Source: Cyclina sinensis (taxonomy: Eukaryota; Mollusca; Bivalvia; Venerida; Veneridae). Taken from it: a stretch of DNA of 64,000 nt. The notes beneath the pieces are model-generated. The model worked only from the letters and a program-made list of their open reading frames with translations, was not told where the DNA came from and searched no databases. Every line of letters begins with the position of its first letter. The stretch's first letter is position 1. Of the stretch, positions 45,081 through 56,399 are shown piece after piece. The position numbers and the translations under genes were made by a program. The DNA is taken from assembly GCA_012932295.1 (NCBI GenBank), contig JAAONU010000002.1, positions 24,335,770 to 24,399,769 of the forward strand, written 5' to 3'.

Positions 45081-45830
45081 CTAGTCAGAGCCTTTAACCT
45101 CAATGGTGTTTTTCAAGGCTTCCCTGTTCTGAATCTCCCATTCGAAAAGCCTGATATTCTTGTCACCAAGCTCTAGCAATAACTGACGCCACATCGTCCA
45201 GTTGGACTCTACCAACATGGCACATAGATCTGTAGGCTTCTGATGTATAATATCAATGGCCAATTTCCCTGCATTTTTGACATAGCTGTTTTCAGGAAAC
45301 TTAAGCTTGCCTCTTGCATCTACTAATGCCTGCACGCAATCACATTCTCGGGAAGAGCTGAACACATTGTAGATAGGTGTCATAAAAGGAGAGAACGTGA
45401 GGAGGTTATAGCTGGCAAGCAGACGGGCTAGTCTTCCGTTTCCATCTGAAAATGGGTGCAAGCTAAGAAAGCCAAACAGGAACAGGCTAGAACATTTGAA
45501 GAACAGCTTAAATCGTTCTTCCTCAGCAACCTTTTTAATGTCCATCATCATGCAATTCACTTTGTCAACCAAGGTTTGAACAGCAGATTCGGCGTCAGTT
45601 TCTGATCGAAACCAGGGATAGTGATATATTTTACCTTGGAATTGGGCAAACCTTTCATTTGTACTAAACTTTCCAGGGGTCTGTCCCGTTTTCATTGCAT
45701 CTTTCATGAGTATTTCGTGTATATCGATTATCAAGGCTTCTACCTCTATTAGACCTTTACAATCTTCTGCACTTCCTGCACATTTTCTGGAAGTGGTATC
45801 ATCTTCGTATTCAACATACTTTTTGGTCAT
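45081..45830 (-). CDS. Fic-domain protein B, N-terminally truncated paralogue, 249 aa
   Basis: The first in-frame ATG is at 45830 (MTKKYVEYEDD). The catalytic motif HPFSDGNGRLAR at about residues 125-136 and the flap PGKFSTNERFAQFQG are unchanged from paralogue A. From GSAEDCKGL to the end I count about 21-22 differences from A over some 232 residues, plus one missing residue, with no stop or frameshift. The first ~200 residues of A, including its Ser-rich linker and TAIE, are replaced by four to five new residues. A weak acceptor ('ttctatgtag') lies just upstream of the ATG. The open frame, despite heavy decay of the flanks, suggests selection on the protein, so I call it a gene and not a pseudogene. 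Loss of the N-terminal part could change self-inhibition or partner choice; that is inference. Confidence 0.65.
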   Translation of the reverse strand: MTKKYVEYEDDTTSRKCAGSAEDCKGLIEVEALIIDIHEILMKDAMKTGQTPGKFSTNERFAQFQGKIYHYPWFRSETDAESAVQTLVDKVNCMMMDIKKVAEEERFKLFFKCSSLFLFGFLSLHPFSDGNGRLARLLASYNLLTFSPFMTPIYNVFSSSRECDCVQALVDARGKLKFPENSYVKNAGKLAIDIIHQKPTDLCAMLVESNWTMWRQLLLELGDKNIRLFEWEIQNREALKNTIEVKGSD

Positions 45831-46610
45831 CAAGACGTCAGCTACATAGAAGCTCCAGGTGCTTCTGACAGGATAGATTGTCGTGGAATTTATCTCGTGC
45901 AAAGTAAGCCATTAATCAAATGATTTGGTTAACTGTGATTTACATAAAATCCGTCGTGTGTTGATATTAAAATTGAAATTTGCAGAAGGAAGAAATACAT
46001 ACAATAAACGAAAATAGTAACCTTCCAACGTAACCAAATCTTTAACAAACTGAAATTCATAAAAATAACTTAACTCATAACTTTGAACACCTTAACTCTT
46101 ACCTGCCCATAAAAATGTTTAATATTATAGAAGAAATTATGTAAAAAATAGGCTCTTTTTTCAGATACTATTTACTTAATTTTCAAACAACGTCCTTGCA
46201 ACATTTTTCCGTTTTGCTGGAAATTTCTTTTTAAATAACTGATATGAAGTTGAACAATATATTTTTATCCCCACACCTCTCTCTCTTTTTTCTTTAAAAT
46301 TCAGAAATTTCTTTTTTCTCTGAACTCATTATTTTTCACAGCAAAACAATTCCTTCCATTCATGATTTTTCCTGTCTTTTTTCTTTAAAGTTTAAGAATT
46401 TTGATTTTTCTTTCCTTCAAAAATTGTTGTATTTTATTGTATTACACTTTCCCTCTCTTCAAAATTATACATTTCTATTTTTCCTCTCTTTTTTTCTCCA
46501 ACTTCAAAAATTACGTATTTTCTATAATCCTTTTATCCTTTTTTTTTCATATCTCTTAAAAACGAAAAAAGGCATTTTCATGAAAAGAAAAGAATGCGAC
46601 ACTTTCTTTT

Positions 46611-47480
46611 TTATGCCCCCGAAGGGAGGCATATAGTTTTTGAACTGTCCGTCCGTCCGTCCGTCCGTCAGTTTGTCCGTCCGTCCGTCCGTCAGTCAGT
46701 CCGTCCGTCAGTCCGTCCGAAAACTTTAACATTGGCAATAACTTTCTTATTAGTTAATGGATTTACTTCATACTTGGACACAACACCCCTTTGGACAAGA
46801 CCTTTCCACTGACCTATATTTATTTGACCTTGACCCCTGATGACCTTTACCTTGAAGATCCAATTGTCCTAAAACTTTAACATTGGCAATAACTTCTTTA
46901 TTAGTAAGTGGATTTACTTCATACTTGGACACAGGAACCTTTTGGACATGACCTTCCCACTGACCTATATTTGTTTGACCTTGACCCCTGAATGACCTTT
47001 ACCTTGAATATCCAATTGTCCAAAAACTTCAACATTGCCCATTATTTCCTTATTAGTAAGTGGATTTACTTCATACTTGGACACAACACCCCTTTGGACA
47101 AGACCTTCCCACTGACCTTTAATTATTTCACCTTGGCCCCTGAATATCCAATTGTCCAAAAACTAATATTTGGCCGTAACTTCCAAATTGGTAAGTGGAT
47201 ACACATTATACTTAAACACAACACCCCTTTGGACAAGGCCTTCCCACTGACCTATATTTGTTTGACCTTGACCCCTGAATGACCTTCACTTTGAAGATCC
47301 AATTGTCCAAAAACTTTAACATTGCCCATAACTTCCTTATAAGTAAATGGAATTACTTCATACTTGGACACAACCCCCGTTGGATAAGACCTTCCCACTG
47401 ACCTATATTTATTTGACCTTGACTACTGAATGACTGGTTCTCAGTTCAAAGGTCAAAGCACCACGTTCGGGGGCATTGTC
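46611..47480 (+). mobile_element. TIR element 'atgcccccgaa' with (GTCC)n and tandem array
   Basis: The left end 'ttatgcccccgaagggaggc' and the right end 'cacgttcgggggcattgtc' share an 11-bp inverted repeat, 'atgcccccgaa'. Inside are a (GTCC)n run at 46648-46721 and five units of about 150 bp with 'ttaacattggcaataacttc', 'ttcatacttggacacaacac' and 'tttgaccttgacccctg'. Absent from copy A. No ORF of its own. Confidence 0.75.
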
Positions 47481-49137
47481 ATCTTACAGTGACAGTTCTT
47501 GTTTCTTTCTCTTTTCATCTTCGTTGTTTTCATGAAGAGATATGTAAAAAAATCCGAGCTTCTTTCTTTCTTAGTGATCCACTTTTCTTATTTCTTTTGA
47601 TAAATGTTCACTTCTTTTTTCTGGACACAAAAACTATAATTTATAAAAAAAAGGAGCTATTACTAGATGACAAATCAAACCTGGCATGGTTTCTGCAACA
47701 TCGGAAATAAGCAATAACAGTTTCATTAAAAATTTGTCCTGATGTAATACATTTCCGATGCTGTTACGGTAAAAGTTCGGTAAGATTCGGTAAGTGTGGT
47801 AAAATTTTACGGTTAATTAAAACAAAAACCCATAATATTCAAAATCTTAAAAAGGCTATATTCTGAAACTGGCATGGAAGAAATCAGTGGAAAGAAGAAA
47901 CATTGAAGTTACTAGATCTACCAGTTTTTTTTCAAGAGTTCTAGCTTTTTGTCGTTCTATCACACTCCTTACTTTTGGATCGTTTAGCTTCATGTCACGT
48001 CATGTAAAACATATCTTATAAGTTTTACTGTATATTAAAATTTAATAACTTTTCGTATTAATTACTTGATTTGTGTTTGTGTTATAAATGGTCTGACCTT
48101 GCAGGAGTCAGACATGTTCGGTCCATGTTTTTGAATGTTGTCTTCCTTTGCCGTGACATAAAGAGGAAATATAAAAAGAAGAGAGTAAATGAAAGAACAA
48201 AATCTGAATGAAACTTTGCAAGCATCTGGTGATGAGAATACTGATTTTGTATATATATAGAGGATATTCAAGCTTTTTTTCTATATATACGGAATCTATT
48301 TTCATCCAGTGGTATGAAAATAAATATTTCACAAGTGGCGATAGTGATGACAATTTACATACCATTAGATTAAAATAAATACCATATTTATAGAAAACAT
48401 GAATTTTCTGTTTATTATATACTTTCTTCCATTTTCGACCTTACGATTCGAAAGAATTCCCCTTTAATTTTGTGTATTGGCTGAATTTAGAAGAAAGTTG
48501 TCCGGCAAGACACCGGTGAAAATACGGAAAATATGTTTCACTGCAGTGAAAAATATTTTTTTACAGCGAAAATACGGAAATTGAAAATACGCATTTTATT
48601 TCATCAATATTTCTCAATATTTCATTTATAAGTGTATAATAAATTAAAATAAATGCTGATCGTCTTCATGAACATGACAAAGTACCGGTATTACACTTTC
48701 TCGTTTTCTGTAAGATTTGTATGTATAATTAACATCTATCCAGGAAAGCTTGGAATTATAACCAAAACACAGTGTATTGGGAAAAATATAAGGAAAAAAC
48801 ACTGTTCGGGACAATGAAGTCAACATTTATAAAAACCCTTGTAATTATGTTAAAAACTGTCCGCCCAGAAACACTTCATTCGTTCGACTAGTTTAACATG
48901 TCGCCAGCTGTAACACTAGTCTGTGAAAAAAAAAATAATATTCGGTTATATAAGCGTACGTCGCTCTAACCTTTTTAATGTATTTTGAGTTTCGAATAAT
49001 ATTTGCAAATATTAGACCTTTATTTTATCTTTTTTTTTAAATCAAATAATTTGTCTTGAATTAAGAATGAAAAAAAAACACCATAAAAACTGAAATCCTT
49101 GATTTAATGTAAATTCGAAATATGTACATTGTGTCAA

Positions 49138-49265
49138 GATTAAATCCTTGAAATGACTTTTAATCTTTCCTTTCTCCAGGGGAGAGAGCAATGTCAGTCA
49201 GCAAACTTCTACCAATGTCTGTCTCTTTACTTATCTGAAAATGATATCTTTTTCTCTTTTTTATA
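49138..49265 (-). promoter_or_regulatory. TATA promoter and first exon, unit B
   Basis: TATAAAAAA at 49265-49257 on the minus strand, then the same 5' exon as in copy A. The donor reads CAAT|GTACAT instead of CAAG|GTACGT, which should be weaker. It is placed to drive Fic B, about 3.4 kb downstream. Confidence 0.4.
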
Positions 49266-49454
49266 GCAAGCGCCAACCTCCGCCCTACCATAACTTGATT
49301 AAACCTGCGATACTTTAAAAGGCACCGCCCATTTTTTCAAGTATGACAAGAATATTGATAAGCAGAACAGGATATATGACTAACAATAATAGTATCTATG
49401 AGTAACAGACATTGAAATAACAACGTCAACTACACTTCTTCTGTTTTCTACTAG

Positions 49455-49660
49455 TGCTTATTTATCGTCGGTACCAATTACCCATGTAACCGACGGCGCT
49501 GCATCCCCCCTTGCAGAGTCTATTTACGTTGTGTGGGATAATGCAAGATACAGTAAGCAAGACATTCCAGAGACACCACTGGTTGTTTCTATGCTTCATA
49601 CTTGATACCTCTGTTTAACGTCTCATGCGAAAGACATTTAGAGATGTTTTTGAAGAATCG
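49455..49660 (+). mobile_element. tRNA-SINE relic, copy B
   Basis: 'tttatcgtcggtaccaatta', 'gataatgcaagatacagtaa' and 'gagacaccactggttg' align with the copies at 41175 and 10830. Confidence 0.45.
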
Positions 49661-50449
49661 TGGGATAGTGCCATTCTCACTGGTCAAACATTTTATAGCA
49701 CATTGATTATTTTAACATTAAGTGGTCAGAAGCAGATTAATTTCTGAATGATCATTCAATGATGTACAGAGACGTCGCTGGTAAAAGTGCACAGAAAAAG
49801 ATGATTTATAATGTGTTTATGACTTATATGTTTACGTTTTTAATTGTCTTCAATTAATAACTTTCCAGATATATATTTTGTCTTCGAATAAAGTTTTCAG
49901 AAAAGGGTGTCTGTTTTCTGTTATTATTTCCATCAGAATCAATTACTGCAGATTAAAGAATTATTTAACGTAGAACAGAAACACAGAATTTCTATTTAAT
50001 CATGACTGTACTTTTTTTTTAGTTTTGGAATACTTGGTGGTGGATCTTTAAATACTTGTCCTTACTTTAAAAGAATTCTCGGAAGTGTGGAACATTATAG
50101 ATCAAGGAACGAGATTTTATAATATACGAAGCTTTGAATCATACGGCTACTGTCTAGAGAATGCTTACGACTCTTGTGCTTGAATTAAATGTTATAGATA
50201 TTAAGGCAATTAATTTTCATAAATTTAAATTTTCTCGATCCTGACAAAACATAAACATGTAAAAGACCAATGTGAAAAGTACGATACAAATTTAAGTTGG
50301 TATGTGTTAAATGCTATGACCAACATCCTGTTTACTATTCATGACTTAATAAACAAAAAAGTGTTTGTGTATGTGGATTTATAACGGACATCTTCAGATT
50401 AAAAATGTTTTTATTCGATGATGATTTCATTTTAAGTATTTCTTTAATA

Positions 50450-52890
50450 CACGAGAACGCCTGCTCTTAAAAAGGCGGCTGTTTACACCTAGGCCTTGTC
50501 GCTATGAGCAATAGGATGCGCACAAAAAGGGCAAGAGTGTAAGTTGATGAAAAGGTTTTGTCAACTTGTCAACTGAGTTTTTATTTTATTTCACAACTGA
50601 GATAACTTAAATCTGACATTATCATGCGAGTCAGCAGAAGTTGAACATAAAACGTAACTTTACAGTAAGTATTTTGAAATCGGTATTTTACCATCCCAGT
50701 TCTTTATCAAAATTGCAAGGTTCTAGTGATTCGCGGAAACCTATGACAGTTGTATCATTTACAAAGTGAGTCTCAACTTAACTAGAATTACTTGTCAAGA
50801 TCTTAAAAAACCTTTCACATGACCTAATCACGTAATGACGAATATCCAAACTGAGTGGATTTCCAGCGGAAAGTAGTTCATTCTCTCGACAAAACGACAA
50901 AATATTAACAATAAGCCACTAACTACTCGAAAGTCTTTACTACACAGAACCAATCTGCTGATACTGGAACTTTGCTGCATTTAGGGGTATTCTTTTTTAA
51001 AATAGAAGAAAACTTTAAATAGCGGGTTTCATTGAAGGCGAACGTAGAAATTCTAAGAATAACGGACGCTTGTGATCTGATAGCTGATTATGTTCTACGA
51101 TTTCATTGCCTGTACGATGAACAGTTCAAGAGATAATGCATTGGGTCAGTCTCACTTATTATTGGATTACCCTTGTATTCAATGTTGTATTTTCACCCGC
51201 TACAGATTAAAGCGCCAAGATGTAGAAAAAGCATACCTCCGGTTTTCATTGATAGATTTACTTCAGAAAACACTGGAATACAGAAGTTGGAGTTTTTTTC
51301 GCGATCGGTTTGAGACATTTTCAACTAAAAATATGCCCCTCAGATCTGACAGTAATTAATTGTTCTATGAAACGTTTAAATGAAGAATGAATCACAATTT
51401 AACTGATTAAAATTGAAAAGAAAATGAAAATCGACAGAAATCGACATTCTCCAGTTAGTAATTCATAATTACCTGATTTGTTTTCTTTTAATGAAATCAA
51501 ACGCAAGGTTTGAAATTTATATATATATATATTTATATATATTAATATATATATTAAAAAGTTTTCCAATAAAATCAACTATACTTATTTTCACCTGGTT
51601 AAACTGAATGCATTACTTCCTCTTGGAGAATACTCAGTTCCGATAATTCGTACACGAGACCTCAGCACCAATGGATACGGGTTCAAAGTCGTTGGCTTTT
51701 ATCTATGTTAAGTAATGATATCATTGTCGAGTATTTTTTTTAATTAAAAGGTGATAACAATTAGGTCTTAAGACATAGTAAATAAATTATAATAGAATAT
51801 CAATGATTTTAGTTTTCAACTTTACCAAAGTCTTTTATATGCACATGTTTTGAACAGCACCAGCAATAAAAATTATTATAGCTGCTTGATAATTATTTGA
51901 ATTACTCAACCGATTTATTTTCAAGACTGCTTTGATATTTTTTCTGGCCTTACTATGTAGTGGACAGAGTGTGATTTGGTACCATGTTTGTAATTATATT
52001 TTCGTGGTTCTGTCTATAATATTCAATGTGCTTTTTGTTTTGTGCTCCATAACAGTCTTTAAGCAATTATTACAGTCACTGCAGTTGATGAAGGCTGTAA
52101 TACTGTTGTTTTATTGGCAAGAAAAGAAAACAACAACATTTTCAAATAAATTTCTCTGTGTTTTATTGACCTCTTAAATAGAGTCAAAATTCGAAGATTA
52201 ACTTTTATTTGTCCTATATTCTTAAGCTCGTGGTGAATGGTTCTTCAGTGTGTCTTAAAACAGACTCGATAATCAAAATTTGGAAAAAGTTCATCCATTT
52301 GTTTTGATAAGTACGAGTATGTATATACAGGTAATTCTTAACATTTTCAGCAGTTATTGCAGTAATTTTTCATCTCTACTTGTCTTCTTATATAGTTCTG
52401 TCTAAGTAAATGTCAAAATACTACAAAGGATTTATTCTAAAATATACTTTATTACAAAAAAGTTTAAGTGGAACTATTAAAAATGTAAAGTCATTATCAA
52501 AATAAAATGTTGAGTTTGAAGAATTTACTGCTGGCATTTCCTTTCTCCGGAGGGTTGGATTTAATAAACTAATAAACTTGAGCTTATGTTCAAAGAACGG
52601 AATTTAAAGAAAGTGTATGAAGAATAAGAAATAAAAAGAAGGCAACAAAATATTTAATCCATTTTGTCAGTCAGTCACCGCACCTGCAAGTATATAAAGT
52701 ACATAACACATGATTTAACTTTGAAATAATGAAAAACTCGTGATTTTAGAAATGCAAATCGTACACTTACCGTTATGATTAATATGAAATACTTTTAAAT
52801 TTTATGCAATGGTTTACGTTTTCTCATATCGTACAAACACCAATATTGTAGGCAAGAGATGTCCATGAGATGGCTTTAAGCACTGGTACC
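50450..52890. other. No gene seen
   Basis: AT-rich spacer with an (AT)n run at about 51517-51556. The longest frame, 51090-51359, has no recognisable motif and no good splice context. I make no call. Confidence 0.45.
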
Positions 52891-52896
52891 ACTATT

Positions 52897-52902
52897 TTTA
52901 TT
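52897..52902 (-). terminator. Polyadenylation signal of the 54-aa peptide gene
   Basis: AATAAA on the minus strand, about 120 bp past the stop codon at 53021. Confidence 0.5.
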
Positions 52903-53020
52903 TAGAAACTGTCAATCCTGTGACTTCTGTGTCTCTCGAATACTGATTAGTAATTTTCAAAAACGATTTTAAGAACGAAGACGAAGATATCCGTAAAGTT
53001 GTGTACCTGCTTTGACCATT

Positions 53021-56000
53021 CTAGCTGTGCACGAGCCGAGCCACAATAAAGGCCGCAAACATCAATGGTAAGTAGATGACACTTGTCCCTGCACCGCCCT
53101 GTTAGTGAAAACATAAATTTCGATTAAAGGGTTTGGAAGAAGTCGAGATATACTGAACTAAGTCACATTTTTTTTTGTGTGTGGGGGGGGGGGGGGAGTA
53201 AGATTTTGCTTCCAAGACTCTCTGGTAAACTTAAAAATAACGACACACAATTTTACCAAATTTTAGAAAAAACAACAACAACAACAAAAATATTTCTGTC
53301 AAAGAAAACAAACTTTCTTATCTTATTACTCTGCTTTTTCTCAAATGCATCAGCTAATATTCAAATAAAGCTTCTACAACAGATTTTAAATAAAACACAC
53401 TAGCAGCAAACATACAGCTCAGTGATAGCTATTATGTCTTTATAAGTATATTTCTTTCAAAATGCAAACTCAATTTAAAAATCGGAAAAGTGATAATTGC
53501 AAATTCCTTTCAAAACATTTTAGTTAATTTTTGGTAAACGAGAATCGCGGTCAAAGTTAGCTAAAAAGTATGATTGTGTTACAGTATACTATAAATGTTC
53601 TACTGACCATGATTATTGAATCTTCATGCCCCTCTGCCATTGCCTCGGCTGTAAAATAGCAAGAAAGACTATCAATAAAATAAGTTTACACCATTTTAGT
53701 AGAGCATAGCAGAAGCAACATACAGTATCTATGGATCATGTCCTAGTTTACATTTTGCCATGTTGCTCCAAATAATGGGCAAACAATGCTTTCCTAATTG
53801 GTCACTGACCAGTCCCCGTTACCGACCACTTTCCTATCAGTACATTTTGTTTACAGCAGTATCAAATGTGCAGAAATCTTAAATGCTGTTTTCTGTTTTT
53901 CATTTTGCGAAAGTACAATGTACATGCATGTAAAAATATTAATTTCTGATTCGACAATGGATCAAAGCGTGTTGGCTATAAGACTCATTTCAACAAGATC
54001 ACTGTAAATAACTTAATGAAAGAAAAAAAATAAACTCATTAGAAAATGAGGTATGTGGAGAGGATTTATACAATCTGAAATGTAACTGATCCTATTAAAA
54101 CGGGATATCAGGGTATTCAGTTTTACATTTGGAGTCATGCAGAACCTAGAAATAAAATGAGAATTTTTTTTTTTTTATAATTTAGGTAAATGGAATTCAG
54201 AATTCATACACGCACGAACATTATCGTGAGAATAAATTTTATTTAGACTGCAAAACACCATTGGGTTGTAAACGATAACCATACCTCTTTTTTCAAATTA
54301 ACTGTTCTTTTCAAATTGATAAAGGCTATACTAGACTAGACATCGTTTGAAAAGGTTTAGTCTAAACTCTATTATAAGTAAAATTAATTGAAAAAGACTT
54401 CGTGGGAAAACACTAACCATTAGAGTAGAATTACCTTTGAAAATGGTCAAGCTACTTACACTACCGTCCAATTATTCACATTTAATCAAGAGATTTCAGA
54501 ATGACATATACGCCCCTCACACTGAAATTTTGAAGTTTGAAGGCTGTGGTAAAATAGTACTCAGGTTACTGAACAGAAACCATTTTCAAATTCAATGTGA
54601 CTTTGACCTTGAACTACAGACCTAAAAACAATATGGGTTTTCTACAAGAAAAGGGCAAACATCTTATGAAGTTCGAAGGCTTGATACTCGAGCTATTGAG
54701 CGGTACCCATTTAAATTTGACCTTTGACCTACTCGTCTTTGAAATGATAGAAACCTTTAATTCAATTAGGGCAACCATTCCATGAAACTTAAAGGGAGTA
54801 GGTCAAATGGTACTTCAAATTCTGTGACCGTGACCTTTGACCTTCTGACATCAAAACAAAAGGGTTCTTAACTGTATGAAATTAGAAGGCTGTGGGTCAA
54901 ATTGAGCGGAAACGTATGGGAAATTGAGGGTGGCCGTGACCTTGACCTTATGACCCTTATAACAATAGGTGTCCTCTACTTCATAGGTTCAACCACATTT
55001 CGAGGTTTGAAGGGTGTAGGTCAAATGGTACTCTAATTCATTGAGCAGAAACAGTCCTCAAATTCAAGGTGACGGTGATCTTGACCTTTAACCCTCTAAC
55101 CCTAAAATTATAGGGGTCTTTAAAGGCTCTGGCTCAAATGTTACTCAAGTTACAATCATTTTCAAATTGAAGGTGATCATGACTTTGACCCTTGATATAG
55201 TGATCCTACAAACATTAGAGATCTTTAACTAAATAAGGAGAAGCACCTTTTGATGTTGGGAGGGTGTAGATCAAATGGTGCGTGAGTTATTGAGAGGACA
55301 TAGTTTTAAAATTCAACGCGACAGTGACCTTGACCTTTGAGCTACTGATCCCAAGAATAAAAAAGGATCTTCTACTCAATAAGGACAACCATATTATGAA
55401 GTTTGAAGACTGTGGGTCAAATGATACTATAGTTTTTGAGCGGACATGGTTTTCAAGTTCAACGTGACAGTGACCTTGACCTTTCACATACTGATCCAAA
55501 AAACAATTGGGGTCTTCGATTCAATAAGGGCTAATACCCTATGAAGTTAGGATGTAGGTAAATGTTACACGAGTTATTGAACGGAAACGATGTGGTCTAC
55601 CGACCCACCGACCTATCATCCGACCGACCGATCGACATCTGCAAAACAATTTACATGTACTTCGAAAAGGGCTTAATTAGCATATTACAGTACATGTTCA
55701 CTCAGTAGGCAGTCAAAAAGAAAACGACCTGTTGCTCCTTTATCTATTATTTATTGTTATTAGCACTGTGTGTAATTTTTGCCACCCCATACATTTTTTT
55801 GTGCAGCAGCTTTTCACGTAAGTACCTTTCCTGGGGTAGGGATGGCATAACAGCTCAAACATAAAACTCAGCTTATTTCTCATACAGACAACAATTATAT
55901 CAGACATTTATGACTATTCACCAGCAAAACTAGAGTGGACTGCTTTTTTGCTACGGTCACTCGAACACGTAGAACGTAACAAATTAAACTTACCAAACAG

Positions 56001-56039
56001 GTAGATGACAGAACACAGGAAAAGCAAAATCTTCATCAT
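53021..56039 (-). CDS. 54-aa secreted or membrane-anchored peptide, three coding exons
   Basis: Exons: 56039-55994, 53648-53608, 53098-53021, together 165 nt (54 codons plus TAG). All introns are GT-AG with matching phases (1, then 0). Exon 1 gives a signal peptide, MMKILLFLCSVIYLF. Exon 2 gives a short acidic stretch, EAMAEGHEDSIIM. Exon 3 gives GGAGTS, then the hydrophobic VIYLPLMFAAFIV and a short tail ARLVHS. After signal cleavage the exposed part would be only about 18-20 residues. The small residues before the hydrophobic stretch suggest either a GPI-anchor signal, as in the tiny mammalian glycopeptide CD52, or a single membrane helix; the Arg near the end favours the helix. A 5' UTR exon (donor at 56318) and a poly(A) signal at 52897 fit. 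Product not recognised. Confidence 0.7.
54430..55690. mobile_element. Array with nuclear-receptor half-sites inside intron 1 of the peptide gene
   Basis: About eight units of 105-145 bp, with 'gtgaccttgacctttgac' near 54715, 54822, 54930, 55070, 55172, 55318 and 55463. A (CCGA)n run ('ccgaccgaccgatcgac') and 'ctgcaaaacaatttacatg' mark the right end, typical of this bivalve repeat class. No ORF of its own. Confidence 0.75.
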
Positions 56040-56317
56040 CTTGACCTGAAACAACAGTAGATTATTTGTTAGTATTTGGTGATTTAATTGTCGTATAATT
56101 AACCAATATGTCACGGGAGTTATGCAGCTGTATACTGTAGTTGGCTGCATCGTATGGATAATTTATGTGAAACTTGCAACTTGTCTTCGCTTTACTTCAG
56201 TCGTACCGATGCTGTAGCATCATTATATTTACTCGCATTTGCTAATTAAACTAAAACCGAAATTCAATTATAATATATTCATTATAATTCATAAATAAAA
56301 CGAAAACGACAACTTAC

Positions 56318-56370
56318 TTCGTAGTTTTATTCTTTCTGTCCTCTGAAGGCAAAGGCTCTTTTTTTCATAT
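56318..56370 (-). other. 5' UTR exon of the 54-aa peptide gene
   Basis: On the minus strand 'aaaactacgaa|gtaagttg' is a strong donor. The next acceptor downstream is 'ctgttgtttcag' at 56046, six bases before the ATG pair. The upstream limit is not visible. Confidence 0.45.
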
Positions 56371-56399
56371 GAAACGCCTAGTAAGTTATGTTAATGTTT

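Larger units (their letters stand above)
43440..50450. other. Segmental duplication, copy B
   Basis: This is the partner of copy A, shorter because it lacks the 38.1-39.7 kb repeats of A and has lost about 1.5 kb around the 5' half of the Fic gene. It carries its own inserted element at 46.6-47.5 kb. The Fic coding part is much better conserved than the flanks. Confidence 0.8.

Noticed and set aside
45831..45902. An upstream extension of Fic B by 24 residues
   Set aside because: It starts at TTG and not ATG, and those residues have no match in Fic A. I used the ATG at 45830.
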